Below, one piece after another: positions 1 through 8,156 of a DNA stretch of 64,000 nucleotides (its first letter is position 1; the number at the start of each line of letters is the position of its first letter). The position numbers were made by a program, and so were the translations under genes. Location of the stretch: the NCBI RefSeq assembly GCF_003007785.1, contig NZ_PXOH01000022.1, positions 18,371-82,370 on the forward strand, given 5' to 3'. Source of the stretch: Aphanothece hegewaldii CCALA 016 (GTDB taxonomy: Bacteria > Cyanobacteriota > Cyanobacteriia > Cyanobacteriales > Microcystaceae). Below the pieces are notes generated by a model, which searched no databases, was not told the DNA's origin, and was given only the letters and a program-made list of their open reading frames with translations.

Positions 1-215
1 ATTTGCCGTTTTATGCGATTTCGGATGACTGATTTTTTACTAACTTTTTGACCGATGGATATCCCAAAACGAGTGGGTGAAAGCTGCATTACATGAGACG
101 ATACATCTTTTAAAACAATTAAAACAAGGTGAGAGGTCGCATGACGTTTTCCTTGTTCATATACTGCTTTAAAGTCGTTACGATGTTTGAGTCGATGGAT
201 TAAGGGCAATCCCAC
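1..215 (-). CDS. rnpA: Ribonuclease P protein component (3' end cut by window)
   Basis: This is the protein subunit of RNase P, which helps the catalytic RNA remove 5' leaders from pre-tRNAs. The reverse strand reads from a GTG start at 213-215 into (M)GLPLIHRLKHRNDFKAVYE, the usual RnpA opening. It continues to the conserved basic stretch KKSVIRNRIKRQ, where the window ends, so the C-terminus is missing. It lies 41 bp downstream of rpmH on the same strand, the classic rpmH-rnpA order. A purine-rich AAGAGAT about 15 bases upstream is a modest ribosome site. Family identity is clear; the GTG start is inferred from the alignment of the first residues. Confidence 0.9.
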   Translation of the reverse strand, partial: MGLPLIHRLKHRNDFKAVYEQGKRHATSHLVLIVLKDVSSHVMQLSPTRFGISIGQKVSKKSVIRNRIKRQ

Positions 216-256
216 TGTATCTTATGTTTCATCTCTTAAAGTAAGGTAGGAATGAT

Positions 257-394
257 CTATACGCTCAGACGTTCACGTCCTTTTTTACGTCTACCTTGTA
301 ATACTTTTTGTCCCGTTGAGCTTTTCATTCTGGCTCTAAAACCAGAGGTTCTCTTTTGTTTGCGATTGGTTCCTTCTAATGTCCGCTTAGTCAC
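257..394 (-). CDS. rpmH: 50S ribosomal protein L34
   Basis: L34 is a small, very basic protein of the large ribosomal subunit. The reading frame encodes 45 residues beginning (M)[19 protein letters not shown] and ending GRERLSV, the normal length and composition for cyanobacterial L34. The start is GTG at 392-394, preceded by AGGAG with nine bases of spacing. It is directly upstream of rnpA, so the two are probably co-transcribed. The gene is short and very rich in Arg and Lys. Confidence 0.95.
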   Translation of the reverse strand: MTKRTLEGTNRKQKRTSGFRARMKSSTGQKVLQGRRKKGRERLSV

Positions 395-610
395 GCTTTG
401 TTTCTCCTGTTTTAGTCCTTAAAAACACAATTTTTAATTATACCAAATATCTTTCTACTTTTCTATTATTACTGGTCAGGACTTCACAAAAAACAGCAGA
501 CAATCCCAAAATCTAAACAGCGATCCCAAGCCAAGCGCTCGTCAATAGACCTGCTATCCAGTTTTCGAGATTGTCGTAAAGGTCGTCTTCCTTGAAAATG
601 GAGTCATCAA

Positions 611-1324
611 TTATTCGGCTGTAGCCAGTTCAGTACTACCTTTTTCACGACGACGGGTTAAGGTGTTAAAGAGCATGATACCAATGGCTTTGATCAAGTT
701 GCCTTCTAATTCTTGGAATAATTTCATGTTCATCCCGAAAGCGTCATTAGCTTCGGTGACAATGCGATCTGCTGTTTCTTGATCAATTGGTAAGTCATTC
801 ATTGTCTGACGATATTGGTTTTTAAAAGCTTTCTCGTCAGAAATGTCTTTAAATTCATAAAAAGCGGTTCCACCGTTGTCTAGGTTCATCGCGTTTTGAG
901 CGATTTTTTTGAGAATTTGTCCGCCAGATAAGTCTCCTAAGTAACGAGTATAGGAATGAGCGACCAATAATTCGGGGTTTGTTGCGGCTATGTCGTGAAT
1001 TTGTTTGACATAAGCTGATCCGGCTGGAGATGGTTTTACTTCGTTGCGCCAGTTGGCTCCATAGTAGAAGTATAGGTCTTGTTCTAATGCTTGTTTACGG
1101 TTTAATTCGGGAAAATAAATTTTAGATACGATCGGATGTTGAGCTAGTCTTTCCATTTCTTCTTCCATTGCGGAATAGACAAAGTAAAGATTTGCGACTA
1201 ATTTCCGATAGGAGTTTTTTTCGACAACACCTTTGAGAAAGCACTTGACAAATCCTACATTTTCTGCCATTGTATGAGACTTTTTCGTTCCTTCCCGTAA
1301 CTGAGTTGCTAAGTTAACGCTCAT
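611..1324 (-). CDS. ho1: Heme oxygenase (biliverdin-forming)
   Basis: Heme oxygenase opens the heme ring with reduced ferredoxin to give biliverdin, iron and CO, the first step toward phycocyanobilin and phytochrome chromophores. The 237-residue protein starts LREGTKKSHTMAEN, containing the proximal heme-ligand histidine, and has the distal-helix motif YLGDLSGGQILKKIA. Length matches the usual cyanobacterial HO-1 of about 240 residues. It stands alone, divergent from rpaA across a 590-bp spacer. HO-1 versus the low-oxygen paralog HO-2 cannot be decided with certainty from this one copy. Confidence 0.93.
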   Translation of the reverse strand: MSVNLATQLREGTKKSHTMAENVGFVKCFLKGVVEKNSYRKLVANLYFVYSAMEEEMERLAQHPIVSKIYFPELNRKQALEQDLYFYYGANWRNEVKPSPAGSAYVKQIHDIAATNPELLVAHSYTRYLGDLSGGQILKKIAQNAMNLDNGGTAFYEFKDISDEKAFKNQYRQTMNDLPIDQETADRIVTEANDAFGMNMKLFQELEGNLIKAIGIMLFNTLTRRREKGSTELATAE

Positions 1325-1915
1325 AATGATGTTTCCTATACTTTTAGTAATTTGTAGGGGTGTATGATGAGTTACAAAAACTGAAAAACCGCCTAATTCG
1401 CTAGAGTAAACTTATTTGATGAGAATTTTCATTAAGTTTTCTTACAACAATGCAGCTTAAATGTTGAAGCCAACGCCAAAAATCAATCAAGTCAAATTGA
1501 ATGAGTAATTTTATATAAATAAAATTTATATTTTTATTTACAATTAATTAAAATAATAGATACTTTTGCCATAATTCGGGAGCAATTCTCAAAGAAATTC
1601 AAATTAAGGCGATAGGAAGTGACAAAAAAGCTTTATATTACTGAGGCGCGTGTATTTTTTCACCAACCATGACTAATATAATTGATTAGCTTATCCAAAC
1701 GTCCCATTTTCTCGCTGTACATAAATCTTAATAATTCCCCGAAATTTGTTACAATTGTTCATGTAAACTTGAAAAAAAGGAATCAATCATTACTAAAATT
1801 CAATAAAATTAGACCTAACTTAGTAAACGTGCTTATAATCGGTACAGTATTCTTATTTTTAGATTACATTTTTTATCTTATTGTTACATAACCCTTTAGC
1901 GATAACTTTTTGGTG
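1325..1915. other. Long AT-rich divergent promoter region between ho1 and rpaA
   Basis: This 590-bp stretch separates two divergent genes and should hold both promoters. It is very AT-rich, and a 69-codon frame at 1682-1891 has low-complexity composition and a TTG start, so I do not accept it as a gene. I see no tRNA, convincing hairpin terminator or conserved RNA motif. Confidence 0.5.
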
Positions 1916-2656
1916 ATGCCTCGAATACTCGTAATAGATGATGACGCTGCAATTTTAGAATTAGTCTCCATTAATTTGGAGATGGCTGGTTACGATATTA
2001 ATCAAGCCGAAGATGGGATCAAAGGTCAAGCACTAGCGGTACAGATCCAGCCAGATCTAGTCATGCTAGATTTAATGTTACCCAAAGTGGATGGTTTTAC
2101 CGTTTGTCAGCGACTAAGGCGAGACGATCGAACAGCCGATATCCCAATTTTGATGTTAACAGCGCTAGGACAAACACAAGACAAAGTAGAAGGTTTTAAC
2201 GCTGGTGCAGATGATTATTTAACCAAACCGTTTGAAGTCGAAGAAATGTTAGCAAGAGTTCGCGCATTACTCAGACGGACCGATCGTATTCCCCAAGCGG
2301 CTAAACATTCTGAGATACTGAATTATGGAGCATTAACCCTAGTTCCCGAACGATTTGAGGCCATATGGTTTGGTAAGACTGTTAGATTAACTCATTTAGA
2401 ATTTGAGCTACTGCACTGTTTATTACAGCGTCATGGTCAAACTGTTTCGCCGAGCGATATCTTAAAAGAAGTTTGGGGATACGATCCAGATGATGATATC
2501 GAAACAATTCGCGTTCATATTCGCCATTTGCGGACAAAATTAGAACCCGATCCGCGTCACCCTCGCTATATTAAAACAGTTTATGGCGCTGGCTATTGCT
2601 TAGAATTGCCTAATGCAGAACAGTTAATGCTAGATTCAGATGTAGCAAGCGCATAA
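1916..2656 (+). CDS. rpaA: OmpR-family response regulator, RpaA type
   Basis: This is a two-component response regulator with a receiver domain (residues 1-120) and a winged-helix DNA-binding domain (about 140-235). The acidic pocket DDD near residue 9, the phospho-acceptor Asp52 in MLDLMLPK, and the KPF switch lysine are all present. The output domain has [20 protein letters not shown]. From memory this sequence matches cyanobacterial RpaA, the clock-output regulator phosphorylated by SasA, more closely than RpaB. I start at ATG 1916 ([10 protein letters not shown]); TTG 1910 and GTG 1913 lie just upstream. No cognate kinase gene is adjacent. Confidence 0.82.
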   Translation: MPRILVIDDDAAILELVSINLEMAGYDINQAEDGIKGQALAVQIQPDLVMLDLMLPKVDGFTVCQRLRRDDRTADIPILMLTALGQTQDKVEGFNAGADDYLTKPFEVEEMLARVRALLRRTDRIPQAAKHSEILNYGALTLVPERFEAIWFGKTVRLTHLEFELLHCLLQRHGQTVSPSDILKEVWGYDPDDDIETIRVHIRHLRTKLEPDPRHPRYIKTVYGAGYCLELPNAEQLMLDSDVASA

Positions 2657-2992
2657 AGAATAACTTGCGTTAATTTATTTAAAGGATGAGTAAGCTGAAA
2701 AAGATTAAAAAATTCAGCAACACCCATCCTCTGTATAAGTCAAAAATTTAGGTTTACGCTAATACTTATACTGAAGTCGCTTATTTAACTGTAAGATATT
2801 AATTATTGATAAGAGTTGAAAGATGACAAGCTCATAGCACTAGCAATTTCATTACTTCAATATTTGTTAAAAAAAGACTTCTGTAAAAGCAACTAAAATT
2901 AAAATTGCCAAATTAATTTTAATTTTGGTGAGATAAGATGAATTTAGGAGCAGAAACCCTGATTATTTTTAATCAGTAATAGCATATTTAGT
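2657..2992. other. Intergenic spacer, no feature recognised
   Basis: This is a 336-bp AT-rich spacer between two genes of the same orientation. It presumably contains the promoter of the following exported protein. I see no strong hairpin with a T-run, no RNA gene and no credible small frame. Confidence 0.4.
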
Positions 2993-3601
2993 ATGAGTTG
3001 GACGATAAAAAAGCAAGTTTTTTTTCAAGCGATCAGTTTAAATGTATTAATAGCAATCTTGGCAAGTGTTGTCTCATCTGAGCTAAAAGTAATGGCCCAA
3101 TCAAAGTATATATGGTATAACTGCATGACTCGTGAAGTGTTTACCCCAGAAAAACGAGCTTGGTGCAATCGTTGGAAAACCTTACAAAATGCTACTTATA
3201 CCGTACCAACAAACTTTGAGCCAAACGCTGAGTATATTACCGTCACACTGAATAATGGTCGTTATCAACGAGAAGATAGTCGCTTCTTCGTCGAACTCGT
3301 TAACGAAAAAGGATGGCTTGCTTTTGGTGATCTCAACAATGACGGAAAGGAAGATGTGGCAGCTATCTTCGGAGTAAGTTTAGATCCTGATGGTAAAAAG
3401 GTTGCGACATATCTAACAGCAGTATTAGATATTGACGGAAAAGCACAGGCACTAACTCCAGTTAGACTAGGAGAGCGAATTATGCTTAACAATTCTCTTA
3501 CCATTAATAATAGCCGTATTACAGTACCTTTTTTAACTCAAACGGAGGTATTTGAGCGCTTTTATGTTATTGATGGAACTACCGTAAAATCTTTACAGTA
3601 A
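2993..3601 (+). CDS. Exported protein of unknown function with FG-GAP-like segment
   Basis: I do not recognise the family. The 202-residue product begins with a basic stretch and a hydrophobic segment (about residues 13-33) followed by VMAQSK, which looks like a Sec signal peptide with an Ala-x-x cleavage region. The mature part has WLAFGDLNNDGKEDVAAIF, a pattern seen in FG-GAP/calcium-binding beta-propeller-like repeats, but only one copy. Two cysteines close to the mature N-terminus (YNCMTREVF and RAWCNRW) could form a disulfide. It converges on dnaA with only 36 bp between stop codons, so it is probably monocistronic. Confidence 0.6.
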   Translation: MSWTIKKQVFFQAISLNVLIAILASVVSSELKVMAQSKYIWYNCMTREVFTPEKRAWCNRWKTLQNATYTVPTNFEPNAEYITVTLNNGRYQREDSRFFVELVNEKGWLAFGDLNNDGKEDVAAIFGVSLDPDGKKVATYLTAVLDIDGKAQALTPVRLGERIMLNNSLTINNSRITVPFLTQTEVFERFYVIDGTTVKSLQ

Positions 3602-3637
3602 TTTTAATGTAAGGTTGAGAAATCCGATACTTTTTTA

Positions 3638-5002
3638 CTAAGGGGAGGAAGTCAACGTTAACTGTTTAATGCGATCATTGAGTTGAGATAAAGTCTGTCT
3701 AAGATGAAAATCTTTTTGTTGTAGTTGGTTAATCTTATCACAGCTATACATTACCGTTGTGTGATCCTTGCCACCAAATTCTTCACCAATACGAGGTAAA
3801 CTCAGATCTGTGTGTTGTCGCATCAAATACATCCCAACTTGTCTAGCTAAACTAATTTCTCGACGACGCGAGTTACTTTTGAGATCTTCAACGGATACCT
3901 TAAACACATCAGAAATGAGGTTGATCAGAATGTCTGGAGAAGTCACCAAGCGATCGACTGGAGGGTTTAAAACGGGTGCAAGATTATCCACTGTCATCGG
4001 TAATGCAGAAATCGAAATATAAGTAATTGCTCGTAATAAAGCCCCTTCTAATTCACGTATATTAGAAGTATAGTTGGTTGCTAGATATTCGATGACATCT
4101 CGCGGTAATTGCATATTTTCGTAAGCGACTTTTTTCTGTAAAATGGCGATGCGAGTTTCTAAGTCGGGTACTTGAATATCTGCGATTAAACCCATCGAAA
4201 AGCGCGAAATCAGACGATCTTGCAAGCTAGGAATGTATTTAGGTGGACGGTCTGAAGCAATGACGACTTGTTTTCCTGCTTCGTATAAAGTATTAAAGGT
4301 GTGGAAAAATTCTTCTTGGGTGTATTCTTTTCCTTCAATAAATTGGATATCATCGACGAGGAGTACATCGGCTGTACGATAATGCTCACGAAACTTTTCT
4401 AGACTATCTTGACGAATGGCTGCAATTAAATCATTGGTAAATTGTTCGGTGGAAACATAAAAAATATTAGAAGTAGGATAGCATTCTAAACGATAGTGGG
4501 CGATCGCTTGCATTAGATGAGTTTTCCCTAGTCCGACACCTCCACACAAAAACAATGGATTAAAATCTCGTCCTGGTGACTCAGCAACGGACAACGCAGC
4601 AGCATGAGCCATACGATTAGTGGGACCAACGACAAAACGAGAAAATGTGTATCTTGGATTTAGTTTAGAAGGTTTTGGGTGTTCTGTGCCATCTACACTT
4701 TCTATCACTGTATTTAGCTCAATATGGTCAGGTTCCCCTAAAATTGCCCCATTTTCCCCAGTCGTTAAGTAAATTTCAATTGGATGACCTAAGATTTCTT
4801 GCACAGCTTCTGCAATAATTTTTAGATAGTTTTTCTGTAAATGATTCAAAATAAAAGGATTAGCCGCCTCAATAACTAAACAGTGATCCTGTAAGTCTTT
4901 GAGTTTTGCCGTTTGAATCCAAGTTTCAAAAGCGGGACGGGTTAACTGAGACTGGAGACGTTCAAGAACTTGATTCCAAAAAGTTTGAGCAGAGATAGAC
5001 AC
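3638..5002 (-). CDS. dnaA: Chromosomal replication initiator protein DnaA
   Basis: DnaA binds DnaA boxes and opens the replication origin. The 454-residue protein has domain I at the N-terminus (TFWNQVLERLQSQ), a short linker, the AAA+ ATPase with Walker A GGVGLGKTHL and Walker B LLVDDIQF, and the C-terminal DNA-binding signature GGKDHTTVMYSCDKI. The start codon is GTG at 5000-5002. It is not followed by dnaN, consistent with the scattered replication genes of cyanobacteria, and I see no cluster of DnaA boxes beside it. rnpA and rpmH are about 3.2 kb away. Confidence 0.97.
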   Translation of the reverse strand: MSISAQTFWNQVLERLQSQLTRPAFETWIQTAKLKDLQDHCLVIEAANPFILNHLQKNYLKIIAEAVQEILGHPIEIYLTTGENGAILGEPDHIELNTVIESVDGTEHPKPSKLNPRYTFSRFVVGPTNRMAHAAALSVAESPGRDFNPLFLCGGVGLGKTHLMQAIAHYRLECYPTSNIFYVSTEQFTNDLIAAIRQDSLEKFREHYRTADVLLVDDIQFIEGKEYTQEEFFHTFNTLYEAGKQVVIASDRPPKYIPSLQDRLISRFSMGLIADIQVPDLETRIAILQKKVAYENMQLPRDVIEYLATNYTSNIRELEGALLRAITYISISALPMTVDNLAPVLNPPVDRLVTSPDILINLISDVFKVSVEDLKSNSRRREISLARQVGMYLMRQHTDLSLPRIGEEFGGKDHTTVMYSCDKINQLQQKDFHLRQTLSQLNDRIKQLTLTSSP

Positions 5003-5085
5003 AGGTTTACAAGATCTAAAAAATGTACGCGAACAAGGCGGGTCACTTCATTATATCCATGTAGAAAATAGGAGATAGGATCGCC

Positions 5086-5730
5086 TTAACCTTCTTGTAA
5101 CTTTTGTCCGATGCGTGGTTCGGTTCCAGCGATAAGACGCTCAATATTACTACGATGTCGTACTATTACATAAATCCCCGCAAAAGCCGCAAAAAGTATA
5201 TAAGGTAGGGGTTGTTGTAATAAAATCATCAGGAATGGAACAGCGATCGCACCTGTGATCGAACTAAAAGAAACAATGCGAGATATCCCTAAAACGGCGA
5301 GAAAACTGCCTAATGTTCCTAAACCCACCCAAGGACACATCATCAACAATACGCCTAAACTGGTGGCGACGGATTTTCCACCGCTAAAATTAAGGAATAC
5401 AGATTTACTATGACCGATTAAGGATGCGATCCCAGCTAGAGTGATTAACCAAAATTTCCAAGTTTCAGGAAACGGGTTAATGTCGGTTGTATAAATGCTT
5501 TTGGCTAATGCGATCGCTCCAACTCCTTTAAGTAAATCAATGACTAAAACGGTTATTCCTGCTGGTTTTCCTAGATTTCTTAGTACATTTGTTGCACCTG
5601 TTGATCCCGATCCATGTTCTCTGATATCGATCCCTTTAAGATATTTTCCGAGTAAATATCCTGTGGGAATGGAACCGAGTAGATAGGCAAATAGGATCAA
5701 TAAACCACTGGCTAAAAAAGGATTGATCAT
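5086..5730 (-). CDS. plsY: Acyl-phosphate glycerol-3-phosphate acyltransferase
   Basis: PlsY is a membrane enzyme that moves an acyl group from acyl-phosphate to glycerol-3-phosphate, the first step of phospholipid synthesis. Conserved motifs are visible in order: GSIPTGYLLGKYLKGIDIRE, GSGSTGATNVLR and FLNFSGGKSVATSLG, within a multi-span hydrophobic protein. I choose ATG 5730 (MINPFLAS), giving 214 residues, because the longer frame to 5787 adds a non-hydrophobic extension overlapping the upstream gene. It follows the DUF3086 gene by only 5 bp, so co-transcription with that gene and DUF3119 is likely. Confidence 0.93.
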   Translation of the reverse strand: MINPFLASGLLILFAYLLGSIPTGYLLGKYLKGIDIREHGSGSTGATNVLRNLGKPAGITVLVIDLLKGVGAIALAKSIYTTDINPFPETWKFWLITLAGIASLIGHSKSVFLNFSGGKSVATSLGVLLMMCPWVGLGTLGSFLAVLGISRIVSFSSITGAIAVPFLMILLQQPLPYILFAAFAGIYVIVRHRSNIERLIAGTEPRIGQKLQEG

Positions 5731-5735
5731 TTGTA

Positions 5736-6920
5736 TTAGAAAGAGTAACTTGACATCTGTTGCGGATCGAGCGCAAAGGCTAACCACAAGGGGAATTGTA
5801 GCAGGGAAAGGTTGATCCGGTCTTCGGTGTCATCAATGATAATCAACGGTAGTAATTTTTCTTCCATCAAGCGATCAGCTTTTTGTAATAATGCTTCTGG
5901 AGATTCAAATAAAACAACGCCTCTTTCTGGTCCAAAATCAGCGCGAGAGATGCCTAAACAGTCTTGTAGCCCTCTGCGCCATTCGCCTAGTCTTTCGGGG
6001 CTATCGGCTAATACGAGTGTCCGACAGCGATCGTTATGAATATTGCGTAAGATGGAAATGATTGATGAAGCAATCAAGATATTTTGTAAACGGCTGCCCA
6101 TTCCTCGAACTGCACCGCGCCCACCTTGATTAAAAAACCAGTTTTGGACTCGTTCGGCGTGGATTGGTTCAAATGTACGCCGTAATTGCCAAGCTGGGCC
6201 ATAATAATCGGGACGACTGCGATATTGATCTAATAGTTCTCGGATACGACGATTTTGGTCTGAGAAGCCTTGTTTAGCGAATTGGGGCTGTTGAGGTTCA
6301 TTTTGAGGTCGGGTACCTCCAGATACGAAGGGACGTTCTATAGGGCGTTCTGGGGGTTCATAACTGGGTAATTCTAATTGTTCGGCGGCGGCGGCTAAAT
6401 CTTGTAAACTACCGACTAAGTATTCTTTAAATCCTTGAACGCGGATGGCTAAATCTTGGGAGACACCCGCAAAAGTGGTTCGCATTTCTTCCCTAATGCG
6501 ATCGCGTCTGCGTTCGAGTTGTTCGATAGAAATTTCAAGAGCTTGTTTTTGCTGTTCTAGTTCTTTTACGCCCTCTTTTACCATTTTCTCGATGTTTTTT
6601 TGCACATCTTGAACTTGTTCGGCTAAAATGCGTTCTTTTTCGGCTTTTAGGTTAGTGACTTCGGTTTCTAGTTGTTTTTTTTGACTTTTTAAGTTTTCTA
6701 TTTCCTGTTGGATGGAGTCGTCTGCTTGTTGGGACAAAATGGGGACACTGATTTCTTCTGGTTTTGCTGCTATTTTTAAAATTTCTACTTCTGTGTTTTC
6801 TTCGTCATCTTCATCAAAAGGAGATGGTAAAACATCAAATTCTTTAGAATTTGTTTTGACTTCATCATCTTTTTTAAGAGGCAAATCATCTAATGATTTG
6901 AGGAATTCTTCCGAGTTCAT
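5736..6920 (-). CDS. DUF3086-type coiled-coil protein
   Basis: This is a cyanobacterial conserved protein that I tentatively place in DUF3086; its biochemical role is unknown. The 394-residue product has an acidic N-terminus, then a long Glu/Lys/Gln-rich coiled coil (roughly residues 70-170) and a more globular C-terminal half containing FEPIHAERVQNWFFNQGGRG. No signal peptide or membrane helix is evident. I use ATG 6920 (MNSEEFLKSL) because the longer frame to 6980 would run into the DUF3119 gene. It sits between DUF3119 and plsY with tight spacing, implying one transcript. Confidence 0.7.
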   Translation of the reverse strand: MNSEEFLKSLDDLPLKKDDEVKTNSKEFDVLPSPFDEDDEENTEVEILKIAAKPEEISVPILSQQADDSIQQEIENLKSQKKQLETEVTNLKAEKERILAEQVQDVQKNIEKMVKEGVKELEQQKQALEISIEQLERRRDRIREEMRTTFAGVSQDLAIRVQGFKEYLVGSLQDLAAAAEQLELPSYEPPERPIERPFVSGGTRPQNEPQQPQFAKQGFSDQNRRIRELLDQYRSRPDYYGPAWQLRRTFEPIHAERVQNWFFNQGGRGAVRGMGSRLQNILIASSIISILRNIHNDRCRTLVLADSPERLGEWRRGLQDCLGISRADFGPERGVVLFESPEALLQKADRLMEEKLLPLIIIDDTEDRINLSLLQFPLWLAFALDPQQMSSYSF

Positions 6921-6949
6921 TAATTCTATATACCTATTTTTTTTAATTT

Positions 6950-7336
6950 TTATTCTTTGCTGCAATACTTTTCTAAGCAAGTTCTAAGCATTTTAGCATC
7001 AAAGATAATCGGTAAAAAGTGAATACTCTTGACTTCTTTAAAATAAAAAAGAATCGGAACCTTTGACCAGAAAATTTCCCAGTTTTGCCAATCTTGGTAG
7101 GGAAACTGACGAATCAATTGACCCGAACGATAGACATCTAAGGCTGTTTCCGTAAATTGTAGCCTAATTGCTACCGTCTGAAACATCAAAAATAGACCAA
7201 ACAGTGAGAAAATTCCACCGATCCAAGGTTGAATCAGTAAAATTGGTAATGAAAGACCAACTAGCACCAATGGTATTTTGTAATTGGGTGCTAATTCTAC
7301 TGAAGTCGTTACAGAAGACGAATTAACGCTAGTCAT
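6950..7336 (-). CDS. DUF3119-type small membrane protein
   Basis: This 128-residue product has two adjacent hydrophobic helices (about residues 18-55) and a soluble C-terminal half containing YQDWQNWEIFWSKVPILFYF. The layout resembles the cyanobacterial and plastid family DUF3119, whose function is not established. I prefer ATG 7336 (MTSVNSSS) over 7369 because the extra residues look non-conserved. It is the first gene of the DUF3119-DUF3086-plsY set. Association with plsY suggests a membrane or lipid context, which is inference only. Confidence 0.7.
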   Translation of the reverse strand: MTSVNSSSVTTSVELAPNYKIPLVLVGLSLPILLIQPWIGGIFSLFGLFLMFQTVAIRLQFTETALDVYRSGQLIRQFPYQDWQNWEIFWSKVPILFYFKEVKSIHFLPIIFDAKMLRTCLEKYCSKE

Positions 7337-7502
7337 TGGTTGCTCACAGCTTCTAACAGACAATCCCATTGTACAGAAAAAGCTTAACCACCCGTAGAAA
7401 GATCATAAAAACGCTAGTAGAGTGGGTCTTAGCTCATCCTACCGAAGAGTGAGATATTATAGAGAAGTCCACAAAAGCCGAATAGCGATCAATAGTCAAT
7501 AT

Positions 7503-7775
7503 ATGCAAGCAATTTTGTTAAGCCGTGAAGAGGTAGCCCGACGCGCCAAGCAATTGTATGAAAGCAGCATTCGCTCATTAGTGGAGACAGAAGAGAACAT
7601 TGGCAAGATGGTTATTATTGACATTGAGACAGGTGACTACGAAGTTGATGAGACTGGCTTAGAAGCTGCACACAACTTGAATGCTTTGCATCCATTTGCT
7701 AGGCTTTTTGGGATTCGTATTGGATATAATGTGGCTGCTTCGTTGGGTGGTGTAATGGAGCGTGTCAGCAAGTGA
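7503..7775 (+). CDS. Small protein paired with a clan AA aspartic protease
   Basis: This 90-residue soluble protein begins MQAILLSREEVARRAKQLYE and contains KMVIIDIETGDYEVD. Its stop overlaps the GTG start of the next gene by four bases (GTGA), so they form a translationally coupled pair. Small upstream partners of this kind often accompany retropepsin-like proteases in cyanobacteria and may act as an antitoxin-like partner, but that role is inference. I start at ATG 7503; the upstream extension to 7422 reads through a basic, poorly protein-like segment. Because the downstream protease is broken, this may be a relic of a once functional pair. Confidence 0.6.
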   Translation: MQAILLSREEVARRAKQLYESSIRSLVETEENIGKMVIIDIETGDYEVDETGLEAAHNLNALHPFARLFGIRIGYNVAASLGGVMERVSK

Positions 7776-8145
7776 TTTCTGGGATTGTGATTGATAGACA
7801 CGCGATCATTTCATTGACATTTCTTCTTCTCAATGGAGGGACATTTCCAATTGAGTTTGTCATAGACACAGGTTTTACCGACTATTTATGTTTACCACCA
7901 GAAGCAGTTATGCTGTTAAGGTTGCCGTTTCTGTATGACCTCTCTGTAAACTTAGCTGACAACAGTGAAGTTACAGTGGCAGTTCATGAAGCAACCATTC
8001 TGTGGGATGGAGAAAAACGAGCCGTTCGTACATTTGCAACAGGGCGACGACCACTGATTGGAACAGCTTTACAGCTTTGCTGAACGAGCAAGAACTTGTG
8101 ATTCAGTTTACGGAAGGTGGCTTAGTGACGCTCAACGAGTTGTAA
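7772..8145 (+). pseudogene. Retropepsin-like clan AA aspartic protease, frameshifted
   Basis: The open frame (7772-8083, GTG start) encodes a retropepsin-like fold with active-site motif FVIDTGFTDYL and ends abruptly after RRPLIGTALQLC. The expected C-terminal strand is in another frame: LLNEQELVIQFTEGGLVTL, ending at a TAA at 8143-8145. The break is exactly at two adjacent copies of ACAGCTTT (8063-8070 and 8071-8078). Removing one copy restores GTALLNEQELVIQF, so an 8-bp tandem duplication caused the shift. The active-site Asp is retained, but loss of the final strand probably destroys folding. Confidence 0.8.
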
Positions 8146-8156
8146 ACCACAACCAC

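Noticed and set aside
1740..1775. Possible HLR1-like (RpaB-binding) site GTTACAATTGTTCATG
   Set aside because: Only the first hexamer fits; the second half-site is not GTTACA-like at the required spacing.
1682..1891. 69-codon frame in the ho1-rpaA spacer with a hydrophobic end
   Set aside because: TTG start, no ribosome site and extreme AT-driven composition (Asn, Ile, Leu, Lys); more likely chance in an AT-rich promoter region.
3602..5085. Replication origin beside dnaA
   Set aside because: No cluster of TTATCCACA-type boxes is visible in the short flanking spacers, and cyanobacterial origins are often not next to dnaA.
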